Positions 1 to 6,090 of a stretch of 15,802 nt of DNA are shown here, one piece after another (the first letter of the stretch is position 1; each line of letters begins with the position of its first letter). The translations under genes and the position numbers were made by a program. The stretch comes from Vicinamibacteria bacterium (GTDB taxonomy: Bacteria > Acidobacteriota > Vicinamibacteria > Vicinamibacterales > UBA2999), in contig JAICQE010000106.1 in the NCBI GenBank assembly GCA_025938035.1, positions 1 through 15,802 on the forward strand, read 5' to 3'. Below the pieces are notes generated by a model. That model searched no databases, had not been told where the DNA came from, and worked only from the letters and a program-made list of their open reading frames with translations.

Positions 1-30
1 GCAGCGTTGCGCTTTGTCGTGGCGAAATCC

Positions 31-98
31 CCGTGCGTCTCCGTGTCTCCGTTTCTCCGTGTAAAACCGTTTCCTCCGTAAACCTCCGCCGACTCCAA
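31..98. repeat. Degenerate CTCCGTG-type short tandem repeat
   Basis: The stretch carries about five imperfect copies of an 8-base unit close to CTCCGTGT (variants CTCCGTTT, CCTCCGTA, CCTCCG), with a divergent piece around ACCGTTT. Read on the minus strand it is an ACGGAGAC-like run that follows the stop codon of the minus-strand secreted protein by a few bases. No gene is visible in bases 1-99. Low-complexity runs of this style are, from general knowledge, common between genes in soil-bacterial genomes. Their function is not known to me. Confidence 0.55.
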
Positions 99-99
99 A

Positions 100-720
100 C
101 TACCAGCGCTTGTCGATCGGCTTCTCGGGATCGGCGGTGATGTTGAGGACGGCGCAGTGGTGATAGGAGTGGCCGCCGTCGACCGCAATGCCGGGGTGAT
201 CCGCCATGAATTCGATCACCTGCAGAATGCAATTCTGGCAGGTGATGTTCGGAATGGGAACCTGCGCTTCGAAGTTCTGGGTCGGTCGCTCGGTGTGCGC
301 GAAGATGCCGTCGAGCAGGACGGGCGCGACCGGCGGGTTCTGAATCACGGCTGACTGCGAGCGCATCCCACGGCCGGTATCGGCAGTCGTCACCATCGGG
401 TCGGGCGGCAACTGGGCCATCGTCCGCGCCAGCGCGACGCGGTAGTGGCCCGGATGAAAGATCGATTCCTGGACCATCAGCGGCAGCATCGTCCCGCCCT
501 TCACGTTCGTCACCGCCCCGCTCGGGACGCCGGGATTCGCGGGTGTTCCCCGTCCCGGGTTCGCCGACACGCCGCCGCAGGGCGCAATCTTCTGCGGGTC
601 GCCCAGCCGGTTCTGCTGCAGGGAGGCGGCAGGCGAGATCAGCACGAAATGGGCGTCAATCGCCGCCGAGAGGCACGCGACACCGACGATCAGGGCGGAG
701 ACGAGGCGGGTCTTCATCAT
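100..720 (-). CDS. Secreted LPMO-like copper protein (SCE4755-type family)
   Basis: This 206-residue protein has a Sec signal (residues 1-23) whose likely cleavage, after Ala23, leaves His24 as the mature N-terminus (HFVLISPA). An N-terminal histidine is the hallmark of the copper histidine brace of lytic polysaccharide monooxygenases. Candidates for the second brace histidine are His89 and His92 in FHPGHYRVAL. Cysteines at 48, 161 and 164 (TCQNC) and 189 (YHHCAVLNITA) could form disulfides, and the C-terminal YHHC-A-LNI stretch resembles the end of LPMO-type beta sandwiches. The pattern fits what I recall of the SCE4755 family of polysaccharide-monooxygenase-like proteins, for which activity is not established. 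It would act in the periplasm or outside the cell, possibly in oxidative carbohydrate attack or copper binding. ATG-ATG at 720/717 allows two starts two codons apart or less; no strong Shine-Dalgarno is seen. It is divergent from the blaI-like gene, so the dyads at 790-824 could influence it too. Confidence 0.8.
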   Translation of the reverse strand: MMKTRLVSALIVGVACLSAAIDAHFVLISPAASLQQNRLGDPQKIAPCGGVSANPGRGTPANPGVPSGAVTNVKGGTMLPLMVQESIFHPGHYRVALARTMAQLPPDPMVTTADTGRGMRSQSAVIQNPPVAPVLLDGIFAHTERPTQNFEAQVPIPNITCQNCILQVIEFMADHPGIAVDGGHSYHHCAVLNITADPEKPIDKRW

Positions 721-783
721 GGTGGCAAGAATCTACCACGACCATGGGAACGTCCCCTCGCGGCCGTCCGTCTGCGACGACGA

Positions 784-812
784 TTGACATGCCACATTTG
801 TGGCAGTACAGT
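784..812 (+). promoter_or_regulatory. Sigma70-type promoter of first blaI-M56 operon
   Basis: A perfect -35 hexamer TTGACA (784-789) is followed, after exactly 17 bases, by TACAGT (807-812), which matches four of six -10 positions. Transcription would begin near 818-820, about 40 bases before the ATG at 858. The -10 hexamer is itself the left arm of an inverted repeat, so a repressor bound there would block polymerase directly. Confidence 0.65.
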
Positions 813-824
813 GCCACAACTGTA
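790..824. promoter_or_regulatory. Twin palindromic operator, probably for BlaI-type repressor
   Basis: Two perfect dyads lie side by side. TGCCACATTTGTGGCA (790-805) is a 16-base palindrome placed in the -35/-10 spacer. TACAGT-GCCACA-ACTGTA (807-824) has six-base arms, the left arm being the -10 hexamer. The inner GCCACA repeats the arm of the first dyad. TACA/TGTA arms are the known signature of BlaI/MecI operators. I infer autoregulation of the operon by its own BlaI protein. The divergent secreted-protein gene starts only 70 bases away and may share the control. Confidence 0.65.
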
Positions 825-857
825 GCATCGGTGATGGGCCCAAGCCTGAGGAGCCGC

Positions 858-1250
858 ATGACACGATCGGTGCCGGACCGCCTGTCGCGCCGCGAGCGCG
901 AAATCATGGACGCCCTTTTCGCGCTGGGCAACCGCGCATCCGTCGAGGAGATCCGCGGTCGCCTCGTCGAGGCCCCCAGCTACTCGGCGACGCGCACGAT
1001 GCTGACGCGCCTGGTGGAGAAGGGGTATCTCCGGCACCAGGCGCAGGGCAACCGCTACATCTACTCGGCCACGGTGTCGCCGGCCGCCGCCAAGCGGGCG
1101 GGGCTGCAGCGTTTCCTCGGCGTCTTCTTCGAGGGCTCGCGGCACAACCTCGTGACCTCGCTGCTCAGAGACGAAACGTGGACCGAGGACGAACTGAACT
1201 CGCTGCAGTCGGAGATCGACCGCGCCCGCAAGCCGAGGAGAAAGTCATGA
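858..1250 (+). CDS. BlaI/MecI-family transcriptional repressor (first copy)
   Basis: This is a 130-residue winged-helix repressor of the BlaI/MecI/CopY family. The N-terminal half has the family pattern LSRREREIMDALF...SVEEIRGRL...SYSATRTMLTRLVEKGYL (helix-turn-helix and wing, residues about 7-70). The C-terminal half (FLGVFFEGS..NLVTSLL...) is the usual helical dimerisation part. Family members bind operator dyads as dimers and are released when a partner M56 protease signals. ATG 858 is chosen because GAGGAG lies just upstream (848-853). An in-frame ATG at 834 would place residues inside the operator region and lacks a ribosome site. The stop overlaps the next gene's ATG (ATGA), so the pair is translationally coupled. 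Confidence 0.88.
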   Translation: MTRSVPDRLSRREREIMDALFALGNRASVEEIRGRLVEAPSYSATRTMLTRLVEKGYLRHQAQGNRYIYSATVSPAAAKRAGLQRFLGVFFEGSRHNLVTSLLRDETWTEDELNSLQSEIDRARKPRRKS

Positions 1251-3055
1251 TGAATGCTGTCGCGCAGGCGGCGCTGTCGCTCAGCGCCTTTCCGCTGTCG
1301 GTCCTCCTCAAAGCCACGGTGATCCTCGGTGTCGCGTTCCTGATCCTGCGCGGCATGCGTCCGGCGGCCGCGTCGGCGCGGCACCTGGTGCTGACGGCCG
1401 CATTCGGCGTTCTGACAGTACTGCCAGCCGCCGAGCGTGTGGTCCCGTCGATCGGAATCCCGATCGACGGTATTCAGACCGCCCCGTTGCTGCCCATTAC
1501 GCGCGTCGATACCGCCGCTGACGTGGCGGGTGCAGCGCCGCCGGCGCGACCGGGTTCGCGTGGTCCGTCGGCACAGGGGGGTTCGCCCTGGTCGCGGCAG
1601 CGATTGCTGTTCGCCGCATGGGGCCTTGGCGCGTTCGTGTGTCTCGTTCCCGTCCTGCTCACGCCGTGGCGCCTGCGTCACCTGCGCCGGAGCGCACGCC
1701 GATGGAGTCGCGCCGAAGAGCTGCTCCGTACGATCGATCCCACTGCACGCCCTGTTGCGGTGTTCCTCCATGACGAGGAGACGGCGCCGCTGGCCTGCGG
1801 AATCGTCCGGCCGGTGATCCTGTTGCCGGCTGCCGCGGCTCGGTGGAGCGAGGACGACATCGCGCGGGCGCTCATCCACGAACTGGAGCATGTCCGCCGC
1901 GCCGACTGGCCTGTGTGCATCGCCACGCGAATCATCTCCGCGGTGTATTGGTTCCACCCGCTCGTCTGGATCGCCTGGCGGAGGTTGGGCTTGGAGGCGG
2001 AGCGCGCCGCCGACGATGCCGTGCTGTGTGAGTCGGAGCGGACGGCGTACGCTCAGCAACTGGTCACGCTGGCGAAAGAGCGCTGGAGAGCGTCTGCGAT
2101 TCCGGTGCTGTCGATGGCGGGCCGGAGCGATCTCTCCGCACGGGTAGCGGCGGTGCTCGATGAGACGCAAACGCGCGGGCGTCTCGGGCGTGCTCGTGCG
2201 GCGGTTATTCTCGCCGCCGCCGGTCTGCTGGTGATGGCCGTGGCGCCGCTTCGCGCGCAGGCCACGCCGATTGCACCCGTCGAGAAAGGAGATGCACCAG
2301 CGTTCGACGTCGTGTCGATCAGGGAAAACATATCGGGAGAGTTTTTCGGCTCGTTCGGTTACGACCCTGGTGGACAACTGACCGTCGTCAATAACGCCGT
2401 CCGCAATCTGATCCGCAACGCGTACAGCGTTCAGAATCATCAAATCGTCGGCGGCCCCGAGTGGATGAACTCCGCCAGGTACGACATCACGGCAAAGTCG
2501 AGCGGCAATCCGTCGCAAGATCGGCTCCGACTGATGGTCCGGCGCCTGCTCGTCGAGCGGTTCAAGCTCGTGGCGCACAGGGAAACACGCGACATTCCCA
2601 TCTACGCGCTCGTCGTGGCAAGGCCGGGACGACTTGGTCCGGAGCTTCGACCGGCGAAGGTTGACTGCATGGCCATTGCCGCCGCCGCGGAAAAACAGGG
2701 AACGAAACCTGAGTTTCCTCAGCCACCGGACAATCGGCCGGCCTGCGGCACCCGCAGCGCGCCCGGTTTGATGATGGGAACAGGCGTCTCAATGGCGGAT
2801 CTGGTGAGAAATCTTGCCGGCCCTGCCGATCGAATGGTGATCGACCGGACGGCCCTGGCTGGAGTCTGGGATCTCGATCTGAAATACGTGCCGGACCAGC
2901 CGCTGCCGGATATCCCGGGACTGCCTGCACCGCCCGCTGACGGCGCGTCGCTCTTCACTGCGTTGCAGGAACAGCTGGGCCTGAGACTCGAGTCCCAGAT
3001 GGCGCCCGTCGACCTACTCGTCATCGACTCGATCGAGCGGCCGAGCGAGAACTGA
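1247..3055 (+). CDS. M56 BlaR1-like metalloprotease fused to DUF3738 domain
   Basis: This 602-residue membrane protein has transmembrane stretches near residues 12-35, 43-62 and 121-143. An M56 peptidase core follows, with the zinc motif HELEH at 211-215, the family block IISAVYWFHPLVWIAWRR after it, and a likely third ligand Glu at 250 or 252 (EAERAADDAVL). A last membrane helix (about 317-335) leads into a periplasmic tail of about 250 residues starting FDVVSIR at 353. The tail has the features of DUF3738/TIGR03435 (NLIRNAYSV, GGPEWM, RLMVRRLLVERFKL, M-DLVRNLAG). That family is expanded in Acidobacteriota and has no known function. By analogy with BlaR1, the tail would be the sensor and the protease would inactivate the co-encoded BlaI. 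A GAGGAG site (1235-1240) serves ATG 1247; ATG 1250 is an alternative. BlaR1 itself carries a penicillin-binding sensor here, which is absent, so beta-lactam sensing is not implied. Confidence 0.87.
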   Translation: MMNAVAQAALSLSAFPLSVLLKATVILGVAFLILRGMRPAAASARHLVLTAAFGVLTVLPAAERVVPSIGIPIDGIQTAPLLPITRVDTAADVAGAAPPARPGSRGPSAQGGSPWSRQRLLFAAWGLGAFVCLVPVLLTPWRLRHLRRSARRWSRAEELLRTIDPTARPVAVFLHDEETAPLACGIVRPVILLPAAAARWSEDDIARALIHELEHVRRADWPVCIATRIISAVYWFHPLVWIAWRRLGLEAERAADDAVLCESERTAYAQQLVTLAKERWRASAIPVLSMAGRSDLSARVAAVLDETQTRGRLGRARAAVILAAAGLLVMAVAPLRAQATPIAPVEKGDAPAFDVVSIRENISGEFFGSFGYDPGGQLTVVNNAVRNLIRNAYSVQNHQIVGGPEWMNSARYDITAKSSGNPSQDRLRLMVRRLLVERFKLVAHRETRDIPIYALVVARPGRLGPELRPAKVDCMAIAAAAEKQGTKPEFPQPPDNRPACGTRSAPGLMMGTGVSMADLVRNLAGPADRMVIDRTALAGVWDLDLKYVPDQPLPDIPGLPAPPADGASLFTALQEQLGLRLESQMAPVDLLVIDSIERPSEN

Positions 3056-3061
3056 TATGGG

Positions 3062-3090
3062 TTGACGCCGCCGCCGCAGGATGTTATTTT
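3062..3090 (+). promoter_or_regulatory. Candidate promoter of second blaI-M56 operon
   Basis: TTGACG (3062-3067; five of six -35 positions) lies 17 bases from TATTTT (3085-3090; four of six -10 positions). It starts seven bases after the stop of the first M56 gene, so the second pair can be transcribed independently. The -10 lies inside the left arm of a long inverted repeat. Confidence 0.5.
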
Positions 3091-3120
3091 TCTCGCAGAC
3101 TTGATGCGAGAGAAATAACA
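3082..3120. promoter_or_regulatory. 16-bp-arm inverted repeat, probable operator of second pair
   Basis: Arms 3082-3097 (TGTTATTTTTCTCGCA) and 3105-3120 (TGCGAGAGAAATAACA) match at 15 of 16 positions around a 7-base spacer. The dyad covers the -10 element and the inferred start of transcription, and ends two bases before the blaI-like ATG at 3123. This position is typical of an autoregulatory operator. Its arms do not resemble the TACAG/CTGTA arms upstream of the first pair, which suggests that the two repressors have separate targets. In RNA it could also fold as a hairpin over the translation start. Confidence 0.6.
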
Positions 3121-3122
3121 CT

Positions 3123-3533
3123 ATGACGCCGAGGCCGCCGAAGTCCCGCCCCCTGCACGCCGTCCTGTCCCGCCGCGAACGGCAGATCATGGACATTCTG
3201 TTCCGTCGCGGACGCGCCACCGCGGCCGAAGTGATGGAGGAGCTGCCGGGCGAGCCGAGCTATTCGACCGTCCGCACGCAGCTGCGCGTCCTCGAAGAGA
3301 AAGGGCATGTGCGCCACGAGCTGGACGGCGTGCGCTTCGTCTACATGCCGGTGCTGGCGCGGCAGGCGGCGCGCAAGTCGGCGCTGCGCCATCTCGTCGA
3401 CACGTTCTTCGACGGGTCGTCGGAGCAGGCGGTCGCCGCCCTGCTCGGCGGCGAAGGCGCGCGGCTCACCGACGAGCAGCTCGACCGGATAGCCGCGATG
3501 ATCGCGAAGGCACGGAAAGAAGGTGGCGAATGA
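3123..3533 (+). CDS. BlaI/MecI-family transcriptional repressor (second copy)
   Basis: This 136-residue winged-helix repressor is paralogous to the one at 858-1250. Both share SRRER-IMD-LF, a central SYS..RT.L..L.EKG helix-wing block and the FF(D/E)GS dimerisation segment. Residues about 15-80 form the DNA-binding domain. The ATG follows the large inverted repeat directly; only a weak GAGAG is available as a ribosome site. The TGA overlaps the ATG of the following M56 gene, the same coupling as in the first pair. I infer control of its own operon and perhaps of unlinked genes. Confidence 0.88.
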   Translation: MTPRPPKSRPLHAVLSRRERQIMDILFRRGRATAAEVMEELPGEPSYSTVRTQLRVLEEKGHVRHELDGVRFVYMPVLARQAARKSALRHLVDTFFDGSSEQAVAALLGGEGARLTDEQLDRIAAMIAKARKEGGE

Positions 3534-5374
3534 CGACCGCCATCGCCGCCGTCGTCGATACCAGCGTCGTCTGCGCGCTTGCACTGGTGATGTGCCGGGT
3601 GCTTCACCGGCGACCGGCGGCGCTGCGCCACGTGATTCTCGCGGCGGCGCTTGCCGTGGCCGCCACCGTGCCGTTGCTTGAAGCGGTCATCCCCCGGTGG
3701 GAGTTTGCGCTACTGCCGGAAACATCGCAGATCGCCAGCTCCGGCCCGACGCTGAGCAGTGAGCCCGCCGTCGCGGGTGCCGGCGTTGGCCTCACGGAAA
3801 CCGCGGCCCCGTCCATGGTGACGTGGCGCGACACTCTCCTTGCGATCTGGGCGATCGGATTCCTCGTCGTCATCGCAGGCCTGCTCGCGGGGCTCGGCCG
3901 GCTCATCGTGATGACCAGGCGCTGCCGGCCGATCCAGTCGAGCGTGTGGCGCGAACACGCGTCTTCGCTCGCAGCGCAGTTGGCCCTGCCGACCGTGGCC
4001 GTCCTCGAGAGTCACGCTCGCACGCCATTGCTGACGTGGGGCTTCCTGAAGCCACGAATCATCGTCCCGGCTGGCGCGGCGCTGTGGTCTGCCGCGCGAG
4101 TCGAGTCCGTCCTCGCGCACGAGCTTGCGCACATCGCGCGCCGCGACTGGACACTCCAAATCGCGGCACAGATCCTGTGCGCGATCTATTGGTTCAATCC
4201 GCTGATGTGGGTCACGTGCCGGCGCCTGCGCGATGAGAGCGAGCAGGCCTGCGACGATGCGGTGCTCCGCCGTGGTGTCAATGCCGCGGACTACGCCTCG
4301 CACCTGCTGGCCGTCGCACGGCAGGTGCTGGCCGGTGGAAACCGGTGGGCGTCGGCACCCGCGATCGTCAATTCGTCGTCCCTCGAAAGGAGAATTGCCG
4401 CGATGCTGAGCTCTTCACGACGGCATGAGTCGCTGACCCCCGGCGCTGGAATGCTGACGCTATTCACGGTGTTCGCGGTGGCGGCGCCGGTCGTGGCCGT
4501 GACGCTGACGGCACCCGTCGAGACGATGACGGTCGTGCCCGGAATCGCGCGCGATGTCGCCCTGTCTGTGCAAGCGTCTGCGCCTGCAACTTCCGCGCAG
4601 GCGCCCTCGCAGGCGCGCCCCGTCGTCCGCCGCGTGGCGCCGCGTCCAGTCGTTGCCAGTCCAGCGGCCGCCGCCGCACCGGCAGGGCAGGCGCCCGCCT
4701 CGCTCTCGGGCTCGCTCCGCGACACCAGCGGCGCCATGTTGCCCGGCGTGCAGGTCACTGTCGCGAACGCTGCGGGGGCTTCGTACCCGGCGGTGACCGA
4801 CGGAACCGGCCGGTTTCTGCTGCGCGACATCCCTCCGGCGAGATACGAGCTGACCGCGCGGCTGCCTGGCTTCAGGTCGATTACCCAGACCGTGGACTTG
4901 AGTCGTGGCGGCGAACAGCAGCTCTCGCTTGTCATGCAGGTTGGCGGCCTTGCGGAAACCGTCACGGTGACGTGCGGCGCTGGCGCCGCCGTTCTCCCGC
5001 GCAGCGCCCCAGCAGCGCTTCTCGCCGTCGACAGGCGCAACGTGACGCCGCGGCTCTTCGCCCTTCCGCAGGCCGCGCAACTGCCGGTACGCGTGGGAGG
5101 TCAAATCGCGGCGCCCAAGCAGATCAGCCACGTGGCCCCAACCTGCCCCCCAGGAGGCGGTAGTTACGTCGTTATCCTGGAGGCGACGATTGGTGCCGAC
5201 GGTTCGGTGAGAGACATCGTGAGTCTCCGCCCCCGAACGGCGGACGCTCAGACCGCGCCGTTCGTTGCGGCGGCGACGGAGGCCGTTCGTCAGTGGCAGT
5301 ACACACCGACACGGCTGAACAACGTCCCGATTCCTGTGATCATGACCGTCACGGTGCAGTTCAGCTCCAAGTAA
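3530..5374 (+). CDS. M56 metalloprotease fused to carboxypeptidase-regulatory and TonB C-terminal domains
   Basis: This 614-residue membrane protein has helices near 5-23, 34-53 and 103-127 and an M56 core with HELAH at 197-201. YWFNPLMWVTCRRL follows, with a likely third zinc ligand Glu at 236 or 238 (DESEQACDDAVL). A membrane segment near 303-325 leads to an Ala/Pro-rich linker. Residues about 392-480 are a CarboxypepD_reg/Cna-B-like domain (SGSLRDTSGAMLPGVQVTV...GRFLLRDIPPARYEL) ending AETVTVT. Residues about 519-614 match a TonB C-terminal domain (VILEATIGADGSV...AVRQWQYTP...NNVPIPVIMTVTVQF), although the helix usually following the P-x-YP motif is shortened to PTCPPGGGSY. M56 proteins with TonB-like tails are known in broad terms; this three-part arrangement is less usual. 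I infer a BlaR1-like regulator whose tail contacts the outer-membrane/TonB system. Confidence 0.87.
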   Translation: MTTAIAAVVDTSVVCALALVMCRVLHRRPAALRHVILAAALAVAATVPLLEAVIPRWEFALLPETSQIASSGPTLSSEPAVAGAGVGLTETAAPSMVTWRDTLLAIWAIGFLVVIAGLLAGLGRLIVMTRRCRPIQSSVWREHASSLAAQLALPTVAVLESHARTPLLTWGFLKPRIIVPAGAALWSAARVESVLAHELAHIARRDWTLQIAAQILCAIYWFNPLMWVTCRRLRDESEQACDDAVLRRGVNAADYASHLLAVARQVLAGGNRWASAPAIVNSSSLERRIAAMLSSSRRHESLTPGAGMLTLFTVFAVAAPVVAVTLTAPVETMTVVPGIARDVALSVQASAPATSAQAPSQARPVVRRVAPRPVVASPAAAAAPAGQAPASLSGSLRDTSGAMLPGVQVTVANAAGASYPAVTDGTGRFLLRDIPPARYELTARLPGFRSITQTVDLSRGGEQQLSLVMQVGGLAETVTVTCGAGAAVLPRSAPAALLAVDRRNVTPRLFALPQAAQLPVRVGGQIAAPKQISHVAPTCPPGGGSYVVILEATIGADGSVRDIVSLRPRTADAQTAPFVAAATEAVRQWQYTPTRLNNVPIPVIMTVTVQFSSK

Positions 5375-5413
5375 GCTTCCGCCTTCAGGCGGAAGCCACC
5401 TGAAGGCGGAAGC
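5375..5413. repeat. Perfect 15-bp inverted repeat with competing internal hairpin
   Basis: Arms GCTTCCGCCTTCAGG (5375-5389) and CCTGAAGGCGGAAGC (5399-5413) pair perfectly around 9 bases. Within the left part, GCTTCCGCC-TTCA-GGCGGAAGC (5375-5396) forms a second perfect 9-bp hairpin that excludes the first. The direct repeat GGCGGAAGCCAC occurs at 5388-5399 and 5405-5416. It begins right after the M56 stop codon. There is no T-tract, so it is not a standard terminator. It looks like a REP-like dispersed palindrome or a 3'-end stabiliser. Confidence 0.6.
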
Positions 5414-5461
5414 CACGTCCCGCCGGCGGATATGCCAGAGGTAGACCCGAAACGCCCAACT

Positions 5462-5487
5462 GTGCTGTAAATTGGCTGTTACAGCAC
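5462..5487. promoter_or_regulatory. Inverted repeat upstream of SEC-C gene, possible operator
   Basis: GTGCTGTAA (5462-5470) and TTACAGCAC (5479-5487) are perfect complements around 8 bases, ending 10 bases before the ATG at 5498. Each arm includes CTGTA/TACAG, the half-site seen in the operator at 807-824, but in the opposite relative orientation. It could be an operator for the first BlaI-like repressor or a leader hairpin. The rest of 5375-5497 holds the palindrome described separately and no gene. Confidence 0.45.
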
Positions 5488-5497
5488 GGGGGTTTCT

Positions 5498-5746
5498 ATG
5501 GCAGCAAAGACCGGCCGAAACGATCTCTGTCCCTGCGGCAGCGGGCGCAAGTTCAAGAAATGCTGCGAGTCGAAGACGAGCAGCAGACGTCAGTCGCGCG
5601 TGCTCATGGCGGTTGTCGGCCTGGCAATCGTCGGCGGCCTGGCCGCGGCCGCGGCGTCATTCCGCACCGGCAGCACGGGTGGTGTGCGTGTCTGGGATCC
5701 GGCGCATGGCCATTATCACGACGCCAACGGCGTCCAGGTTCCGTGA
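5498..5746 (+). CDS. Small SEC-C zinc-motif membrane protein
   Basis: The 82-residue product begins with a SEC-C metal-binding motif ([13 protein letters not shown]; cysteines 11, 13, 22, 23), known from the SecA C-terminus where it binds zinc and helps contact SecB or ribosomes. One hydrophobic helix follows (about 35-54). The C-terminal tail contains W-D-P-A-H-G-H-Y-H, with histidines at 70, 72 and 74 that could bind metal. It is short for any enzyme and looks like a membrane-anchored adaptor. The cytosolic side probably carries SEC-C and the tail is exported, by inference from the Arg-rich stretch before the helix. It opens a packed operon; its TGA overlaps the next gene's ATG by one base. 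Confidence 0.8.
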   Translation: MAAKTGRNDLCPCGSGRKFKKCCESKTSSRRQSRVLMAVVGLAIVGGLAAAAASFRTGSTGGVRVWDPAHGHYHDANGVQVP

Positions 5747-6090
5747 TGACCATGAGAGTCTTCGCTACGAGCTGCGTGGCGTTCGCGCTGCTCACGCTTC
5801 CTGCGGTGGTGGACGCCGGGCAGATCTACGGCACCATCGTCCTCGGCGGGCAGGGCGTCAAGGGTGCCGCGATCGAAATCCAGTGCGGGAAAGAAGCGGC
5901 GGTGACCGGAACCACCGCCGCCGACGGTTCGTACCGCATCAACGTATCCGAGCAAGGGCAGTGCACGCTGACGCTGCCGTCGTATGAGGGACGGCCGTCC
6001 GCGGCTGTCTTCTCGGGACCGAATCCCGCCGCCTACAACTACGAACTGGTGAAGCTCTCGGATGGGAAGTACGAGCTGAAGCGCCGGTGA
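5746..6090 (+). CDS. Secreted Cna-B/carboxypeptidase-regulatory-like small protein
   Basis: The 114-residue product has a signal peptide (residues 1-24, cleavage near VVDA-G). The mature part has the pattern GQIYGTIVLGGQGVKGAAIEI...GTTAADGSYRINV, typical of small Cna-B/CarboxypepD_reg-like beta sandwiches. Two cysteines (47 and 73) could form a disulfide. The C-terminus (YNYELVKLSDGKYELKRR) is basic. It would be periplasmic or surface-exposed, with a binding or structural role rather than a catalytic one. ATG 5746 overlaps the preceding stop (TGATG), and a second ATG lies at 5752. The following gene's GTG overlaps its stop (GTGA). Its function is not recognised. Confidence 0.75.
   Translation: MTMRVFATSCVAFALLTLPAVVDAGQIYGTIVLGGQGVKGAAIEIQCGKEAAVTGTTAADGSYRINVSEQGQCTLTLPSYEGRPSAAVFSGPNPAAYNYELVKLSDGKYELKRR

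Noticed and set aside
31..98. CRISPR-like array at the window start
   Set aside because: Units are 7-8 bases, contiguous and degenerate, without spacers.
834..857. Upstream ATG of the first BlaI gene
   Set aside because: It adds eight residues without family similarity, while ATG 858 follows GAGGAG.
1061..2578. Long minus-strand open frame opposite the first BlaI/M56 genes
   Set aside because: Arg-, Gln- and His-rich composition without domain pattern; it is a GC-rich shadow of the plus-strand M56 gene.
1247..3055. Beta-lactam resistance regulation (BlaR1/MecR1 proper)
   Set aside because: The sensor is DUF3738, not a penicillin-binding transpeptidase-like domain, and no beta-lactamase gene is nearby.
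4460..5416. 318-codon minus-strand open frame
   Set aside because: It lies opposite the M56 tail, whose plus-strand frame matches CarboxypepD_reg and TonB domains.
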